In this document: positions 1 through 35,315 of the stretch, piece after piece
How the letters are laid out: every line of letters begins with the position of its first letter
How positions within the stretch are numbered: the stretch's first letter is position 1
Source of the DNA: Paulownia fortunei
Lineage: Eukaryota > Streptophyta > Magnoliopsida > Lamiales > Paulowniaceae
Direction of reading: 5' to 3'
Length of the DNA: 64,000 nt
Assembly: GCA_019321725.1 (NCBI GenBank)
Contig: CM033108.1
Span: 14,712,060-14,776,059, forward strand
Notes under the pieces: generated by a model
What the model saw: the letters and a program-made list of their open reading frames with translations, nothing else
What the model was told of the DNA's origin: nothing
The model's database searches: none
Program-made: the position numbers and the translations under genes

Positions 1-342
1 TTTGTTTTCCTATACAATATGCTAGTTCCATCCTCCAAAGTCTCATCTTCAGAAGAAATAGGATTTTGTGCATTGGTGAAGCTAAATTCCTCGCTTAAGG
101 TGATAACAGATAACCCTGTGGTTGACAATTAAACATCTATATGTAGTTATATACATCACTTTCTATGGAAATAGGTTGTATAAACAGTGAGATTAATGCA
201 ATGTAATTTAATTTTTCAACTGTCGAGCTAAAATGTAGAAAGCTTGTAGACATGATCTTAAGAAGAAAAAGTCTAAAGAATAGTACAAATCCAAAGGGAA
301 ATAGATTTAATAAAACTTAATTGCATAGTTTTGAACATACCT
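1..342 (-). other. PHOT2 3' region with a probable 3'-UTR intron
   Basis: Two nucleotides after the PHOT2 stop there is a strong donor (AG/GTATGTTC, G at 340). A candidate acceptor (CAACCACAG) lies near 115. The 3' UTR is therefore probably spliced and may run beyond the left edge. No other coding sequence is recognisable in these 342 bases. Confidence 0.4.
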
Positions 343-21803
<21,461 letters not shown>

Positions 21804-22460
21804 TTCCAAATTCCCTTTATCACCATGAAGGAACTACAAGTAATCTACCACCAACCATCACTAAAAAAGCATCCTCTTCTTTTACTGTTCCAATATAAAA
21901 CCAATGCCTTCTATATATTAGAGAATCAACAAGAGAACAATTGAGAAAAAAATCGAAAACCAATAATGTCATAACGAGTCTTTGCTAGAAGTCATATAAT
22001 AACACAATAACTCTTAAAACTTTTTCTTGCATTTCAATAAAGTCTCAAGATAGCATGGTTTCCTATCTCAATTTAAAGAAAAGGACGCAAAATAGCATTG
22101 CATATCAAGATCACAAGAATAACTAATAATCAGCAGCAGTACAAGATTCTCATTGACCAAAAAAATGATTATCTTTGCTATCATTCACTAAGGAATGGCC
22201 AAATACTTGCAACTCACATAACTAGATGCATGTTGAAAAGATTACAACTAGAAATGAAGCAGAAGTAGCATGAACTGAAAAGGGTTCAAGAATTAAGACA
22301 TGAAAAACAACCTGGAAATGGGGCTATAAGAGTGAAGCAGATGGAAAAGATAAGTGGAAAGATAGCGTTCACAGAATAAGTATTAAGTAGGGCTCCCAGC
22401 AGTTAGTCCAAATATACGTGGCCATCATCTGCAACACCTGTGTGTTTGTGTTGTGTTCGT
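21804..22460 (-). promoter_or_regulatory. PHOT2 5' leader and proximal promoter region
   Basis: Non-coding stretch upstream of the PHOT2 start. A possible 5'-UTR intron runs from a donor near 22310 (AG/GTTGTT in coding sense) to an acceptor near 21838 (CTTGTAG). Both sites are only moderately convincing. I saw no unambiguous TATA box or light-responsive element, and the transcription start cannot be placed from sequence. Confidence 0.3.
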
Positions 22461-23812
22461 ACCGTGGTCACTAAATAATATCCCTCTTTGGAGACTTGAG
22501 TTGGCGCTCCATCACTTGAGAGTTACAAACATGTGCAAAGACAAAACCAACCCCAACTGTTTCTTTATTTGGTTATCTTATAACTATGATTGTCGATTAA
22601 CATTGAGAGAATTGTTGCAAAGTACAATTTCTATTTAGTTGGATGAATCAAATGCAATATTTTCAATGTATTCATTATCACTGTATCGTGAGGGAATGAT
22701 AAAAAATAATTATTTTTATTATTTTAATTATTAATAATATAATAATTATATCGTATTTCATCCTAAATATGACAATGGGCAGATTTGATTAAATTTGATA
22801 TTAGTTACATCAACAGTTTTTAGGATCGGGATTCGATCCGTCCCAAACTTGAACCCAACGAATCTAATTCACTAGATTCATTTTATTATTTTAAAAATAT
22901 TAAAAATATATTATTTTATATATTCAATTTTTTAAAAAAATATGTACAATATATTTAAAAAATAAAAAAATAAAAAAGGTATGACGAGTTTAAAAATAAA
23001 AATTTAAAATCTACCCCCAAACTCATTTATATCCCGTCTCATTGACATTCATGTTTATCCATTTCAGAATGACATGAAGTTTTTCTTGGTTTTCTTTGTA
23101 AGGAAAATGATGGAGAGAAGAATTTTTTTTGTGTACAAGTAAGTTATAACACCCTATATTATGGAATAAAAACTAGCCCTCAACTTTTAAGGATTTTAGG
23201 TTTCTAAACTATCATTTATTTCTAGACTCTATAAGAAAATTAAATTTATATATTTTCTCATTTGCTTGTATTTAACCCCTTTATAGGGTAACCAGTGAAC
23301 AGCTCAAAATTTAATATTTTTAAGAGACGCATTGTGACTCTAATAAAGTATTGCTTAAGAGATCATTACTGCTTTATCATTTTGTTTTTTTATTTTTTTC
23401 TTCCTTTCTTTTTTTGTGTTTTTTGTGGGCCAAAAGTAGTTCACAAAGTGGATTTATGCTAGGAAATATCATTGCTCATGGCAAAATCAAGATTTTCGTC
23501 TATAAATGTTGAAGACATTTAGTCACTTTCACTCCTCCATTCATTTTATATATTCTTCAGTTTCCAAACAATAAAGAGCAAATAAAAATTGATGTCAGTT
23601 TGGGGCATTTCAGTAAATGAACCAATATAAGCCAATTTATTGAATGAAGTGACAGTAAAGAGCAAGTAAATAAACACCAGAATTAAAGAAAAGAAAAGAA
23701 AAAATGAAATAAAAAACATTTTTTTTATTTTTTCATTTAATTTTGTCTGTGGGTTTGATGGTAACATTGCAGATATTGAAGGGGAATGAAGACATAAATT
23801 GAATAATATATC

Positions 23813-23849
<37 letters not shown>

Positions 23850-24514
23850 TTATGAGGCTCTAAAATGAGGACGTGGTAAGTGGATAGATTTTCCCCCATA
23901 TACTTTTAATTTTTGTCCCTTCAATTCCATGACTGTGAAGTGACATCCTATCTAGAACATAGTACTATTTCACATCCCACCTGTCCATACATACACAGTC
24001 ATCTTATAGTTGCATCTGCTCTATTGCTCCATATATTTCACTGTTGTTTATTGCATTGTAAAATTGTGATCTTTCTCACCACCGACTATTCTTAGCCCTA
24101 TGGTACTACTAGATAGATATGTGAAAATATTATTTGCTAAATTATGAAAATTATTTTGAGATTTAGTTTAATTATAAATTTTTAATTATTTTGTAAATTA
24201 CCTCATTGAGGTTTTTATTTTTGTTTTACAAATTCTCTCGATGCATTTTTTAAAAATAGAAACAAATATCAATAAAATATTTATAATTTACAAATTTAAA
24301 TATTTTTTTTATAAATAACTCAAATGTTTTTTTATAATTTACCAAATAATCTTGAATGAACTGGATGCATCCATTCAACATTATTAAATAAAAAAGTGGA
24401 TGGTAATAAACACCATCTTTCTATAATTTAATGAGCACGGTAAATGAATTGCAAACCAAACCCTTGTCCACATAGGTGCACAAAAATAGGCACCAATCTG
24501 CAAAAATTATAATG

Positions 24515-24769
24515 CTACAAAGTCCAATTCCACTGCAAATATCTATTTCTAGGGAATGAAATACGCTTGGCTCGAAAGATGTTTGGCACCACACAACCAC
24601 TAGAAACTGCCAAAGTTGATGCCTCAAAATGAAATTTATAAGTGCCATTCATTATGATATTTAGTCTTTCGTTCATACATCCAATACACATTGCAATTAA
24701 TGTAGCATGGATTTTATCTTGAAAAACATAACCTTTCAATTTACCACCATTGTCCATGTACATACACAA
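24515..24769 (-). other. Unrecognised 84-codon ORF, faint RPA/OB-fold resemblance
   Basis: The reading frame contains DKIHATLIA and NGTYKFHFEA, patterns faintly like the OB-fold of plant replication-protein-A-like genes, often found as Helitron or gene fragments. No flanking exons or start context support a gene. It could equally be chance. Confidence 0.15.
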
Positions 24770-27700
24770 AAACAGGTATAATTCTGCAAAATTGTCTGTT
24801 GTAGGGTATCAGCACATGAAATATGGTTGGTCACCACCAAACCACCACAAAAATGACAAATTTCATGTCCGATTGAGGAAACTCTCAAAATGCACAAAAA
24901 CAAATTTAATCGCTAAGTAACTATAAATTCTATGAAAAAGTTGTATGTCCGAATCGGGTTAATATTACATTTGGTCAAATGTGCATGAGTGAACTCTTTT
25001 CAACCAAAAATAAAAATACAAATGTCTATAAATATAAAAGTGAAGTGATGAGTATATTTTCAAATACAAATAAGTGGGCTGGACAAATAATATTAGGCTT
25101 GTGACCATTGAAAAAAAAAAAAAAGATAAGCCATTTCAAAAAAATGAATTAAGAAAAAGACAGAGAGATATGATTTACCATCTTGTGGTGGTTGGATTTT
25201 ATTTCCTTTATTATATTAAGTTATTTATGTGGCTCTCATGTCGTACTCCAAATAATCCATTTGTCACCTACCACACCATCATTTCTAACCTTACAATTTC
25301 ATTCATGTCATTTTAAAAGGCTATATATGTTTTGTTAACTATTCTATTATGGACTACAAAAAGACAAAAGTAAAACATGAAACAATTGTTATTAAAATAT
25401 CAATTAAGTATTAATTTGATACAATCATCAATAGTTTATTAATTACAATCAATAAGAGATAGATACCTATACATTTGATGGAACTTGAGCCCTTACATGT
25501 TGACGAATTTATTGCATTTTTTCTTTCTTTTTTTTTTTTAAATTTGATCCCTTTATTTAAATTAAAATAAGGTTTTTCACGTGTGTTAGAGTATGTGAGA
25601 TAAAATAAACAAATATGACTCTCGATTTAGTGTATATATATTTAAAAAATATATCATGTACAAAAATGTGAATGACTCCTACTGCTTTGTAATCTGATCC
25701 TATATTTAACTTAAATAACGGCAAAATAACCATGCGAAAAAAATTATACAAATTTTTAGACGGTAATAAAAATAGTTTTCTTGTTTACTATGATACGAAG
25801 TACTTTAATAACTGCTGATAGCAAAATCCTTAATGCCTGAGCAAATTTAGATGATCTCCCTTTGCCCTTTTTAGTCAACGACCCAAAATCCCACATAATT
25901 TAATTCTTAAATTTGTTACTCGGAAATTCACTAATTGCTCACAATAATATCTCTTTTTACAGTACACTAAATGAATAATACATTATGAATAAATATTATA
26001 TTTTTTATGCAACGTAACGTTCTATCTACCATTCAAATACCTAATATATAATATATTATCCACTATATGGTCATCCAACCAAATAAGTTGGGCAAGCAAA
26101 TGATATTAATAAATAGATCCCAAACTCCATAAATTCTACAGAAATTGTTTTACTCTTTATATCATCTAACAGGTGTCTCCCTTTCATCTTATTTATTCCC
26201 TAAAATGTCTCAAACATTCCAAAGTGAAAAATTAAGAATAACTAAACAAAATAATCAATCCAGAATTCATGAACTTCATTTGACCATTATCAAAGATTTT
26301 ATTTATTAAATTTTGAAGATAGGGTGAGATCTGATAATATAAATCAACTGCTTTATTCATAAAAAGTATCCAAATAAGTTCTCCAAAGTAAAAGTTACAC
26401 ATTAAAGTAAGAACAAAGGGCAAGAAATATAAAAGAAAAATTAATATAAAAATGAACCAAATAAAATCCTTGAATACGTTGGACAACCAAATTGCATGAA
26501 ATACTTACCCTTTTCATATATCAAACATTAATAAGATAAGAAAATATTCAATGATATAGTATAAAAAATTGTTCACGTAAATTATGAATAATAAACTAAA
26601 CTCGGTAATAAATACTCAAAAACGTCTGTTCACATTACATATGAATTATTGAAGAAAGTGGGGTATGACCACAACTTAAGTCAAAAAATCTTCATTGAGA
26701 GACTTCTTTATGGATACATACATACAAATGCATGTATTATCCTCTAATCCAAATTTTCACCTTGAGAATTTCATTTCAAATCGATTTATCAAAAAATTAC
26801 TTAAATGAAAATATCACAAACTAGAAAAATGAAAATTGGTGGAAAAGTGTTTAGCCAAAAACTTATTGTATTTTATGAAAAGGGAGATAAAGTATAGAGA
26901 GAAAGAACAAGTTAAGAATAAAGAAAAATATCGAAATTCATAAAAGAATAAAGATATTCGATATTCTTTCAAGTTTTGGAGATTGGATTACATTAGAATA
27001 TGTGAAATTGGAAAGGATAAAAATTACATAAAACCCTCCAAAATTTTATCTATGATTTCCAACACCCTAAACTTGTAAATTTAACGCTTACCCCTGAATT
27101 AAATATTTAATAAAATTATCTTTAATGCAATTAATTTATATAATTTTTAATTTATTTTGAATATTTTATATCCCAAATTTAATTTTAAATTCTTTTCTAA
27201 TTAGAAAAAATATTATTTGAATTATATTTTTTAAAAAAGTAATCAATAACTTAAATAATTCAATTTTATAAAAATTGAAGTAATAAAAAAGTATAATAAA
27301 TACACAAAAATATTTAAATATGAAAAAATATTTTAATTAAAAATAAAATATTAACTATTTAATCTAAATGAATTTTTAACTCTTTGGATAAAGAATATTT
27401 TTGTAAACTTAATATAGATACATATATATAATTGAGTAAAAAGTGAAAATATATAAATATATATCTAAATATCAACAGAGATATACTTATTTATTTTATC
27501 CAAAAGAGTTCAAAATTCATTTAAATTAAATAATTAATACTTTATTTTGAGTTCAACTAATCTAAATAATTTTTTCATGTTTAATATTTTTTGGATATTT
27601 ATTGTACTCATTTATTATTTTAGTTTTTTAAATTTGAATGACTTAAGTTGCTAAGTATTATTTTATTAAAAAAATGATTAAATATTTTTTTAATTAAAAA

Positions 27701-28927
27701 AGAATTTAAAATTAAATTTGGATGTAAAAATTCAAAATGAATTAAAATAATTTTATCTAAACATTTAATTTAGGAGTAAGTATTACATTTGCAAATTTGG
27801 GGGATATTTGCGACCATCAATGAAATTAAGAGGGGTTTTTATGCCCAATTAGAAATGAAAATGTGCAACAATTCGGCATCTACTGGGAAGGGGGAAAATG
27901 TGGTTAGATAAAATTTGCTTTAGCATTAGGGATTTTGATCTGGCATTATCAGCATCCTACTTTAATTAGATAAAATTATTATAGTTGTAATTGAATTGAA
28001 TTATGAACGAGTCTAATTACAAATTTTATGTTGATTTGTTATACTAAATAAATAAAATTGAGATCAAACAAACTTTTTTTAATGATCGATTTTAAATTAA
28101 AGGTTGAATAAATTGGTTTGTATTTTAAACCCTACAATCTACACAACCGGCCTCCCAAAATCTTGTCATGAAACATTTGTTCACTTATCAAGAAATTCAA
28201 ACTGCATAGCATAACATAAAACAGATTTGGCTTAAGCAAAATTAACAGAGAAATTAAGATGTTGATTAGTCCAACAAACCAATGTATTATAATTAGGACG
28301 AAAAGCAAAACAAAAGCAAAACAAAAACTTGGCTTCAATCTTAATTCCAAGTTTCTGTATTATTTTAGATTGATTATTGGGAATAATTTGCTTCAGTATT
28401 GTAGTTTTGATCCAGGTCCACAGCTGTCGGTGGTTAATTGCCATGTTTTTAACTTCAATATTGGTTAAAAAAAAAAGGTTTTTCGAAAAATAATATTTTA
28501 AAAATTAAGAAAGTGAAAAGAATTCTTTTGGAACTATGTAAAAGGGAGAAAATAGAAAAACATATTAAGTTTCCACGAGAAATGAAAAATAAATAAAAGA
28601 AGGACAACTAATAAAATGAAGAATTGCAAACTCAAACACATTTTAATTCCTTCTACTTTCATTACATATTTGCTTGAGTGGTGCAAAGAAAACTTAAATG
28701 TTCATCTTATTTCAAATGATTTGTTTTCTTCTGTTGGGAGAATTCATGTTTCTCAAGCAGTACTCAAGGCCGGGCGATTTTTATGAGTTATTGAATGTTT
28801 ATATGATTTATATTAAAATGAAATAATGATATTAATATATGCAATATAATAGTTTTGAGTCTCACTTAAATCATATTTAAAGAAACTTGAAAGAATAAAA
28901 GTTCGCTTATCCAGGTAGAGGGCTGCC

Positions 28928-28945
28928 GGGGGGGGGGGGGGGGGG
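28928..28945. repeat. Run of 18 G
   Basis: An uninterrupted G homopolymer in AT-rich intergenic DNA. It could be a real homopolymer or an inaccurate length from assembly or consensus calling. Confidence 0.9.
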
Positions 28946-29268
28946 AGAAGGAATTGGGTTCAAGCTTTCCCCAGCCCCTTCTCATCAATGGACATATAGA
29001 GTAGTAATAATTCTTTGGAAAAGGGGCGTGAACATTTCTAAACAGCAGTGTTCACAATTAGACAACAAATAAATGGCTTTCATATAAAATCTTTTTATTT
29101 CCAAATTAATATAAGTAATTTTTTTTTTTATTAAAGACTATGCACATTAGGAATGGCAACATGGCAAGTTTGAAAATAAAAATTCAAGAATCGCTCAGGA
29201 CCCATTTGTAATATTAAAAACATGTTTTAAGTGGAGTGGGTCCGAACCCCACCCCATTATCATCCCTA

Positions 29269-30005
29269 TGAAAGTTTAAGGCAAAGTTTTGAAAGGTGAA
29301 ATAGTGTTTAACATAATTTGGGTCATGGCTTTCTCACTTAAAAGAAGACAAACATAAGATGGTAGCTTGAAGTGGTTAAACCTGAGGTAGTATCATATGG
29401 TGAAGTCTAATTTTTGACACATCTTGTGAGCCAAAAAGCACATTTTTTCAGTCAACTATTTACAATCTATTTTAATTCCCATATGATCCCAAAAATTATT
29501 ATCACCCTAATTTCCTAACCTTTTATTTAAATTCTAACTCAATTAATACTTGATTTCTACATGATTGACAAGATTGCACTTTGATAATCTTACGTCCATA
29601 TGAACCTTATAGTTCATATTTCAATTGTGATATATTATATTTAATATCCCAAATATGTAAATTACTTATATATATACTTTTAAAATACATTAATCAAATC
29701 AAATCAAATTATATAATCTTACAGTAACACCTTTAACATTTCGAAAACTATACTATATAACCCATGAATATTCAACTTATTGATCAATTTAATTTTTTTT
29801 CTTATCTCAATATAAAATTGACTACTTAGATTAGATAAAATCAACAACTAACACATACGGGAATGTTTAAAACTTAATGCTCAAGAATATCATTATGAGA
29901 TTAAATATATTATGTCATGTCAATATCAATACAATTGGTATATGAATAGTAAGTAATGTACTAATCATATTGGTTAAGAGAATAATGAGAAGTTTGGGTA
30001 TTACA
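29269..30005 (-). mobile_element. Ty3/gypsy LTR, copy A (737 bp)
   Basis: Plus-strand ends are TGAAAGTTTAAG and GGGTATTACA. Read on the minus strand the LTR starts TGTAATACCC directly after the integrase tail, the usual arrangement of the 3' LTR in plant chromovirus-type Ty3/gypsy elements. It is similar throughout to copy B at 32,896-33,627. Confidence 0.8.
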
Positions 30006-31140
30006 TCTTCCCCTCCTTACAAATAAATTGTCCTCAAAATTTACTTGCAGAAAGAGTTTTAAATACTTAGTCCTCGTTTCATCTTTGATTTCCAAAGTAC
30101 CTTCTTCTATTGACTGATTTTGCCATAATACATTAATCAATGATTTTTTTTTTAATTCTGAGTTGCTTTACTTATCGTAGGAAAATATCTACAGATCTTT
30201 CTTCATACTTTAGATCTAATTTTAGGTTTTTTGGTTCAGTCTTTATAATATGAGATTGATTCGGGTATATTAATTTAATATGAATACATGAAAAATATTG
30301 TGCAACTAAGACATTGATAAAGATAAATCAAGTTTGTAAGCAACTTAGAACTGAGTTTTTTTTTTCAAACTGCATAATTCCTTTCATTGGAGCTATATTC
30401 AGAAATACATGATCCCCTATAATTCCAATATTCTTCTTATTTGATTTGCATAACTCTTTTATCAACTCTAGGTAGTTTACATATGTTAACGAATTTGTGT
30501 CACGACTTCTGTCATTTCTCAAACTGTATCTCCTAAAAGCTTCTTTTCACCATTATTATCCCAATAAAATGGAAAATTCCACCATAGGTAAAATTTTGCT
30601 CTATTGACATTGTAAAACACAACCTCCAAGCAAATCATCCAAAGTTTGTATTGTTCCTTCTAATTTTCCTTAGATTTGGGAAACAAAAAGGTTTAAACAT
30701 GCTAATACATCAAGTAAGACATATTTAGATTTTCAAATTTTCTTGTTGTCCAATTGATATCTAATAATATGGGGTTTTCATACTGGTTTTTTTATCTTAA
30801 GTATTAGCCGTATTCTATTTCAAGAGAAATAATATGACTTACCTATACTTTCTTATGTTGACTGATTTTGCTATGATTTGGGGGAAGATATGTCGTACTA
30901 AAAGATAATTGTATTCCCAATAGCTTAGTAAACTCTTCCAAAAGGTATAAAAACCTTGAATCTTTGTCAAAAACAATAGATAGTGATACACGATAAAGTC
31001 TAACTAATTCTTATACATATATCTGTGCATATTGATCCATGGAATATAAGTGGAACAAATTGAAAGAAAATGAGTAGATTTAGTTAACCCATCAACAATA
31101 ACCCAGATTATTGTCATTGAAATGTATTTATTATTCGCTA
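30006..31140 (-). pseudogene. Ty3/gypsy integrase fragment with chromovirus-like tail, decayed
   Basis: From high to low coordinate the minus strand shows WVIVDGLTKSTHF (integrase core, about 31,130-31,070), FWKSL, GTIQTLDDLL, GDHVFLNIAPMKG (C-terminal domain, about 30,420), and NQSIEEGT...KYLKLF with VNFEDN just before the LTR. Many stops and frameshifts break it. The catalytic acids cannot be lined up with confidence. It is the end of a pol gene reading into LTR copy A. Confidence 0.8.
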
Positions 31141-31171
31141 ATGAACGAAATCAGATTGGACAATGTATAGA

Positions 31172-32770
31172 AGGTCATGCCACCAAAAAGGAAGAGAAGA
31201 GGTGATCATAAGGGTAGTCAGAGTTTGATGGATAATTTGACTAATCTAAAACAATAAAGACTATAATGTTTGGTGAACAGATACAACGCATGTAATAAAG
31301 AACCAAGAACAGAACCAACGACCTTCCCTACCAAAAACTCGACAGGATACTTCTTAAGCTAGGTATGAGAATTTAGGAATATAAAACCTATTAATTTTAA
31401 TAGTGGGCCTGATCCCATAGTTGCAGAGGAATATGTGAAATCATTGGATATTATTTTTGACTATATGCATATTGACGATACTGAGAAAGTACCATGTGTT
31501 ATTTTCCTGTTGAAGAAAGATGCTAAAATCAGGTGGGAAGGAGCTAAGCTTGCAGTGAATATGGAAGAGTTAACTTAGGATAAAATCAAAATAATATTTT
31601 ATAATAAGTATTTTACTAGAGATGCTAGGTCACTCAAAATAAAAGAATTCCTAGAGTTGAAACAATGAGAAATGTCTGTATGTGATTATGTACGAAAAAT
31701 TGAAGAGGATTGCAAATATGTGCCATATATCACCAGATACAACAACGAAAAGATAGATCATTACTTGAGGGGCTTTAATCCTAAAATTAGAAGAAATGTG
31801 AGAATATTTTCAGTAGCAGAATTTAGGAAATTAGTGGATAGAGCTTTGATAACTAACCTAAATAAGAAAGATTTAGAGAAATCCCATCAACAAAAAAAAG
31901 TAAATATTTACTCTAAGAAACTAGAATCAGTGGAAGAAAATAGAGCAAAAATCGGGTTAAGGTAATGAAAATTGTCCTAGAGTTGAGCAGACTCCTATTA
32001 CGTTTGAAAGACCTAAATGCATTAAGTGTGGGAGAAATCATTAGCGAGACTAATCATTGCTTTAAGTGTAAGAAGCCTGAATATATCGCAAAGCATTGCC
32101 CAACAATGCAGGAAAGAGTTCATGGCAGAGTGTACATGATGATAAAAGACCAAGCTGATTTAGATGCTTCCGAAGCCTCAAGTATTATTTTAATTTCTAG
32201 AATACTTGCAATTGCATCGATAGATTCAAGGTCTATGCATTCATTCGCATCAAGCGCATTTGTGAGAAAATTAGACATTACACCAGATTTAATAAAAGTA
32301 AGGTACATTATTACCGTTTCATATTCCAACCAAATGTTGAGGGCCTATTTTGTTCAAATTAGTGATAGGACACTATATGTGGATCTCGTTGTTTTACCGA
32401 TGTTGAATTTTGAGATTATTTTGGGTATGGATTGGCTTACCAAAAATCATGCGACGACTAACTGTAACAAGAAGGTTGTGATTTTTTAGTCACCTAGAGA
32501 AGAACAATTTGTATTTAGTAATACCTCATGCTCCCGGTATGTACCAATTATAACTACTTTGAAAAGCTCAAAAGATATTATATAAATTTTATTTTTTTGG
32601 ATATTTGGCTAGTGTTACAGACACTTCGCCTGAATCACAATTGAAGCCATAAAATATAGATATGGTTCAAGAATTTTTTGAGATATTCTAGATGATTTAG
32701 ACCCCTTAACCTAACTGTAGAGCCTAAAAAGCAGATATAGTTAAGTCAAAATATGTTAATATTTCATAAA
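31172..32770 (+). pseudogene. Ty3/gypsy gag-protease fragment, decayed, opposite strand to its neighbours
   Basis: Starts MPPKRKRRGD at 31,172, a usual gag start in plant gypsy elements. It continues through [18 protein letters not shown] and a gag capsid segment. A CCHC-type knuckle follows (about 32,071-32,112) with Tyr in place of the His. An aspartic protease domain then carries DSR where DSG is expected, and ILGMDWL. Traces run on towards RT (YLASVTDTSPES) and stop near 32,770, with no RT body. In-frame stops occur, for example near 31,576 and 31,666. It lies between minus-strand integrase fragments, so an inversion or a second element is needed to explain it. Confidence 0.8.
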
Positions 32771-32895
32771 AGAACAGAGTGTTATGGTTTTAGCACAAAG
32801 TTTTTTTTGTTTTTTATTTCTTTATTTATTTTGTTATTGAGAAAAGAACTTGAAATTCATCTTTTCTTTCACTTGGAATCACATGAAAATAACTT

Positions 32896-33627
32896 TGAAA
32901 GTTTAAGAGTGACTTTTGGAATGTAAAGTGTCTAACATGGTTTCGGTAGTGGCTTTCTCACTTAGAAGAAAAACAAGTATGAGATGGTTAAGCTTGAGGT
33001 GGCAACATATGGTGAAATTTAATTTTTGACTCATCTTGCAAGCTAAAATCACATGTTCTTCTATGTATATTCATATATTTACAACATATTTAAATTGTCA
33101 TCTAATCTCATAAATAATTGCTACCCTAATTTTCTAACCGTTCATTCCATTTTAACTTGATTGATATATGATTCTTGCATGATTGTTAAGATCGTACTTC
33201 GATAATCTTATACGCAAATAGATCTTGTAGTATCATATTTCAATTGTGATATGTCATGTCTATTGTACCAAATATGCAGATTACCTGTCATGCTATTGTC
33301 CCAAATTTGCAAATTACCTATATATATTTTTGACACACCTTGATCAAATCAAATTAAAATATATAATCCTGCTAGTAACACTTTTAACACTTCTAAAATT
33401 ATAGTATATAACTATATTGATCAATCTAAATTTTCAGCTTATCTCAATATAAAATTAACTACTTAGGTACTAACACATACGAGAATTTTAGAAACTTAAT
33501 GCTCAAGAATGTCATTATAAGATGAAATGAATTATGTCGTGTCAATATCAATGTAATTGACACATGAATAGCATATAATGCATGAATTATATTGACTAAT
33601 TGAGTAGTATGAGCCTTCGGTATTATA
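32896..33627 (-). mobile_element. Ty3/gypsy LTR, copy B (732 bp)
   Basis: Direct-repeat partner of copy A, starting TGAAAGTTTAAG and ending CGGTATTATA (copy A TATTACA). Its right side, like that of copy A, is followed by integrase tail sequence, so both copies are 3' LTRs in orientation. I could not find a primer-binding site or matching target duplications. Confidence 0.8.
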
Positions 33628-33795
33628 TCGACTCCACCTTATAAAAATTTCCTCTTTGAAATTTATTTACCGAAAGAGTTCTGATACTTAATCCTCATTT
33701 TATCTTCCATTTCTCAAGTAACTTTTTTTTTTTAACTGATTTTACTATAATACCTGGATTTTCTAATTTTTTAGTTGCTTTAGTTGCTTTACCTC
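33628..33795 (-). pseudogene. Ty3/gypsy integrase C-terminal tail next to LTR copy B
   Basis: Minus-strand translation resembles the tail beside copy A (a NQ...EMEDKMRIKYQNSF pattern) with stop codons. The similarity fades near 33,795. It shows that copy B came from a separate 3' end or from a segmental duplication. Confidence 0.6.
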
Positions 33796-35224
33796 TCCTC
33801 CTTCTTGCTGTACATACATACACAATATAATAAATACATGTAAACTAGAACTTTTATTACATAAGGAAATCAATTCTTTTTTAATTATTACAAATTTTTT
33901 TGCACTACTTGTGTTGCATTATAATATTATGAATATCACAAAAAAAATTGTATATAGAATGTATGCATATGCTTACACGTATACAAAAAGGAAACACAAA
34001 TATATACATATATGTGTATGTATATATTGAGTAGCATACATAAACAAATAAACAAACAACCTCGAGCAGTTGATGCAAAAAAAAAAAAAAAAAAAAAAAA
34101 AAAACATAAGCAACCAAAGAAATTAATTATTTAAAAAGAGAAATAAATAAACAGTAATATATATAACTATGAAATTAATTAAGTACTCCTAGTTTAGTAA
34201 TTTATCATATTGAATAAATAGATAAATATTTCTTTTATATTATGCATGTATATGCAGAATATCAAATGTCATTATCAGTTTTTCTAAGAATTAATAATCA
34301 AACAATTTTTTTGAAATCTCATGATAACATAAAAAGGACACGTCACATCAATAGCTCTATTAACTATTGTTATTTCCCCCCCTATAAAATTATCATCTAA
34401 ACACATTTCCATAACCATTTATCATTCCCCTAAAATCATTTTTTTTCTATACTTTTCTCATAAAATCAGTTTTCCAGAATAGATATATTACTTAACCGTT
34501 GTTTAGACTTCATTGCATCCTATAACATCAAATTCAAATTAAGAACGAGTTATTCCTAAGTCTTTGGCTAACAATTTTTTTTATAAATTTTAAAATATTA
34601 ATAAAAACAAATCCTAATAAAAAAATAAATATATAAACTTCTTGATATAGTATAAAACCACTTAATAGAAAAGGTCAGGACACCAGTATAATTCTAGCCC
34701 CAGAACACTTTTTACGATTATTAGAAAAAAAAATTTGATTGATAAAAAAAATTAAGTTTTTTATGATTCTCTTTTAGTATTTTAGAAACAAATTTATGCA
34801 GACGAATCTATTACAATTGTCTTTAAAACTTTAATGTGTCTTTAATATATCATTAATAGCGTAATCATTACAAAAGAGAGATGGATTTGGATTGAAAGAT
34901 AATCTGGTTTTGAGATCATAAGATATTTTAAGTAATTGAAATTAATTATTTACTCTTTATCTATAAAATATTTCAAAAGACAAGGGCAATGTTTGCAAAA
35001 AACATCTCATCTCAGTTATAAATCCACTTTCTATGAAATCACATCATTTTTCGCAGGGTTTCACTTAACCAAGAACTTTTCAGTCAAGTCTAGTCAATTT
35101 CAAATATTCCTTTTTTTTTTCCCCAAACATCTAAAACAGGTTTAGTAAATCCAAATCTCACATAAAATCACTTATCAGACCTAATGTGAAAGTAAAATTA
35201 CTACATAGCTACATGAATAGTGGA

Positions 35225-35228
<4 letters not shown>

Positions 35229-35268
<40 letters not shown>
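35229..35268. repeat. (AT)20 microsatellite
   Basis: Uninterrupted AT dinucleotide run. Confidence 0.95.
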
Positions 35269-35271
<3 letters not shown>

Positions 35272-35315
35272 TGTATTTGAGATAGATTACATAATGAAGT
35301 TAATAAACATAGATA

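Larger units (their letters stand above)
22461..29268. other. AT-rich intergenic region without a supported gene
   Basis: Very AT-rich DNA upstream of PHOT2. It contains a repeat remnant at about 22,775-23,060 (a GGGATTCGATCC end and an AT core) and a short TA/CTAT microsatellite near 23,805-23,850. A further repeat end near 29,149-29,268 carries GTGGGTCCGAACCCCACCCC. The short ORFs look like chance; one weak exception is listed separately. Confidence 0.7.

Noticed and set aside
33905..34117. 70-codon minus-strand ORF starting in a Phe run
   Set aside because: Its Phe run is the translation of the A28 homopolymer on the other strand.
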